This document shows, one piece after another, positions 32,988 through 33,304 of a stretch of 33,304 nt of DNA. The position numbers and the translations under genes were made by a program. Each line of letters begins with the position of its first letter. Position 1 is the stretch's first letter. Source of the stretch: Streptococcus suis (GTDB lineage: Bacteria; Bacillota; Bacilli; Lactobacillales; Streptococcaceae); assembly GCF_002960425.1 (NCBI RefSeq), contig NZ_POIZ01000057.1, positions 1 to 33,304 of the forward strand, written 5' to 3'. A model generated the notes under the pieces. The model worked only from the letters and a program-made list of their open reading frames with translations. It ran no database searches and was not told the DNA's origin.

Positions 32988-33304
32988 GGCTGGGCAAAAA
33001 CTAGCCAGTAAATAAAAAACACAGACAGATTGAGCTGCTTCTGATGAAATCCAGCCGTACTGTCTGTGTTTTTCTTTTTATCTCTATTATCTTGGACTAA
33101 TTTCTTAGCCAATTTCGTTAGATTCATGCTCATTAGGAGGAAGCCTATCTCGGTTTCAACCACTTTTTGACCTCTGACATGGACTCTGCGTACGCCAAAA
33201 ACACCCTTCATCCTACCAAATACAGGTTCGACATCCACCTTGCGTTTGGCATAAATGCGGGCTCCCTCTTTACTTGTCAATTCCTCTTTGACTAAGTTCG
33301 GGAG
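32945..33304 (-). CDS. IS1182-type transposase, C-terminal part, cut by the window edge
   Basis: The frame is open to the right edge of the window (LPNLVKEELTSKEGARIYAKRK in continuous translation), so the gene continues upstream. The block RKVDVEPVFGRMKGVFGVRRVHVRG carries the conserved Glu of the DDE transposase C-terminal region and matches streptococcal IS1182-family enzymes. The frame runs through the IS end and stops at 32945 inside gtrA on its antisense strand, so about the last 14 residues are templated by host DNA. Intactness cannot be judged from this part. Confidence 0.8.
   Translation of the reverse strand, partial: LPNLVKEELTSKEGARIYAKRKVDVEPVFGRMKGVFGVRRVHVRGQKVVETEIGFLLMSMNLTKLAKKLVQDNRDKKKNTDSTAGFHQKQLNLSVFFIYWLVFAQPHFLSLKINNLLKK
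32985..33304 (-). mobile_element. IS1182-family insertion sequence, one end
   Basis: The element begins with GAGGCTGGGCAAAA, a terminal repeat typical of this streptococcal group, directly at the gtrA stop codon. It holds the transposase C-terminus and an internal 14-bp inverted repeat. The other end lies outside the window. Confidence 0.75.
33015..33073. terminator. Inverted repeat/terminator just inside the IS end
   Basis: A perfect 14-bp repeat AAAAACACAGACAG / CTGTCTGTGTTTTT (33015-33028 with 33060-33073) has a 31-nt loop and T tracts on both strands. It would stop transcription entering from gtrA, although it lies inside the transposase frame. Confidence 0.65.

Noticed and set aside
1..33304. 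CRISPR arrays, tRNA or rRNA genes, defence systems, prophage
   Set aside because: No regularly spaced direct repeats, no cloverleaf or rRNA blocks, and no genes of known defence or phage families were seen.

Overview
The window looks like chromosomal DNA of Streptococcus suis or a very close relative. It is low-GC and strongly co-oriented, with almost every gene on the minus strand. Its gene order is streptococcal (pyrH-frr-cvfB; murI-rdgB-yfcE-cbpB-xerD-like-scpA-scpB-rluB-yidD; rplK-rplA). It also carries RUP-like miniature repeats, a preQ1-II riboswitch ahead of queT and the end of an IS1182-type insertion sequence. The species call is inference from gene content; no 16S is present.

Layout. 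1-968: a T/C homopolymer edge, a YozE-like gene, a small repeat element and a DUF1801 gene. 992-5579: a minus-strand run pyrH, frr, cvfB, panE and a D,D-carboxypeptidase (nucleotide synthesis, ribosome recycling, S1 RNA binding, pantothenate synthesis, wall trimming). 5686-7326: a MurJ/YtgP-type lipid II flippase whose 5' leader holds a 207-bp RUP-like element. 7785-9166: two tandem small paralogues leading into a YghU-type glutathione transferase. 9270-10479: rplK-rplA with a predicted L1-binding RNA structure before each cistron. 10634-13776: a DUF3397 membrane gene, a VOC protein and FtsK. 13954-17051: an orphan LacI-type regulator with two operator-like palindromes, an unrecognised 183-aa-class protein, a DUF2500 protein and a cyclophilin lipoprotein. 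17097-17620: no intact gene, only a decayed membrane gene and a second RUP-like copy. 17621-19396: an orphan oligopeptide-binding lipoprotein.

19574-25290 is a nine-gene operon in which every neighbouring pair overlaps: glutamate racemase, (d)ITP pyrophosphatase, a phosphoesterase, a CBS protein, a XerD-like protein whose nucleophile position is Phe, ScpA, ScpB, RluB and YidD. It joins wall precursor supply, nucleotide sanitation, chromosome condensation, rRNA modification and membrane insertion. It is followed by yneF, lysA, a PspC/DUF4097 pair resembling a Lia-type envelope stress unit, sprT, tex, an aldo/keto reductase, queT under a preQ1-II riboswitch, the divergent gtrA, and the truncated insertion sequence at the right edge.

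The most interesting signals are not protein families. They are (i) two L1-mimic structures in one short operon, (ii) a group of genes (tex, the DUF3397 gene, gtrA, possibly murI) with the -10 hexamer exactly 7 nt before ATG and no Shine-Dalgarno sequence, which predicts leaderless mRNAs, (iii) an apparently unnamed 150-165 bp repeat family in two copies, and (iv) the RUP-like element with three internal hairpins in the leader of the flippase gene. I saw no defence island, CRISPR array, prophage or tRNA.
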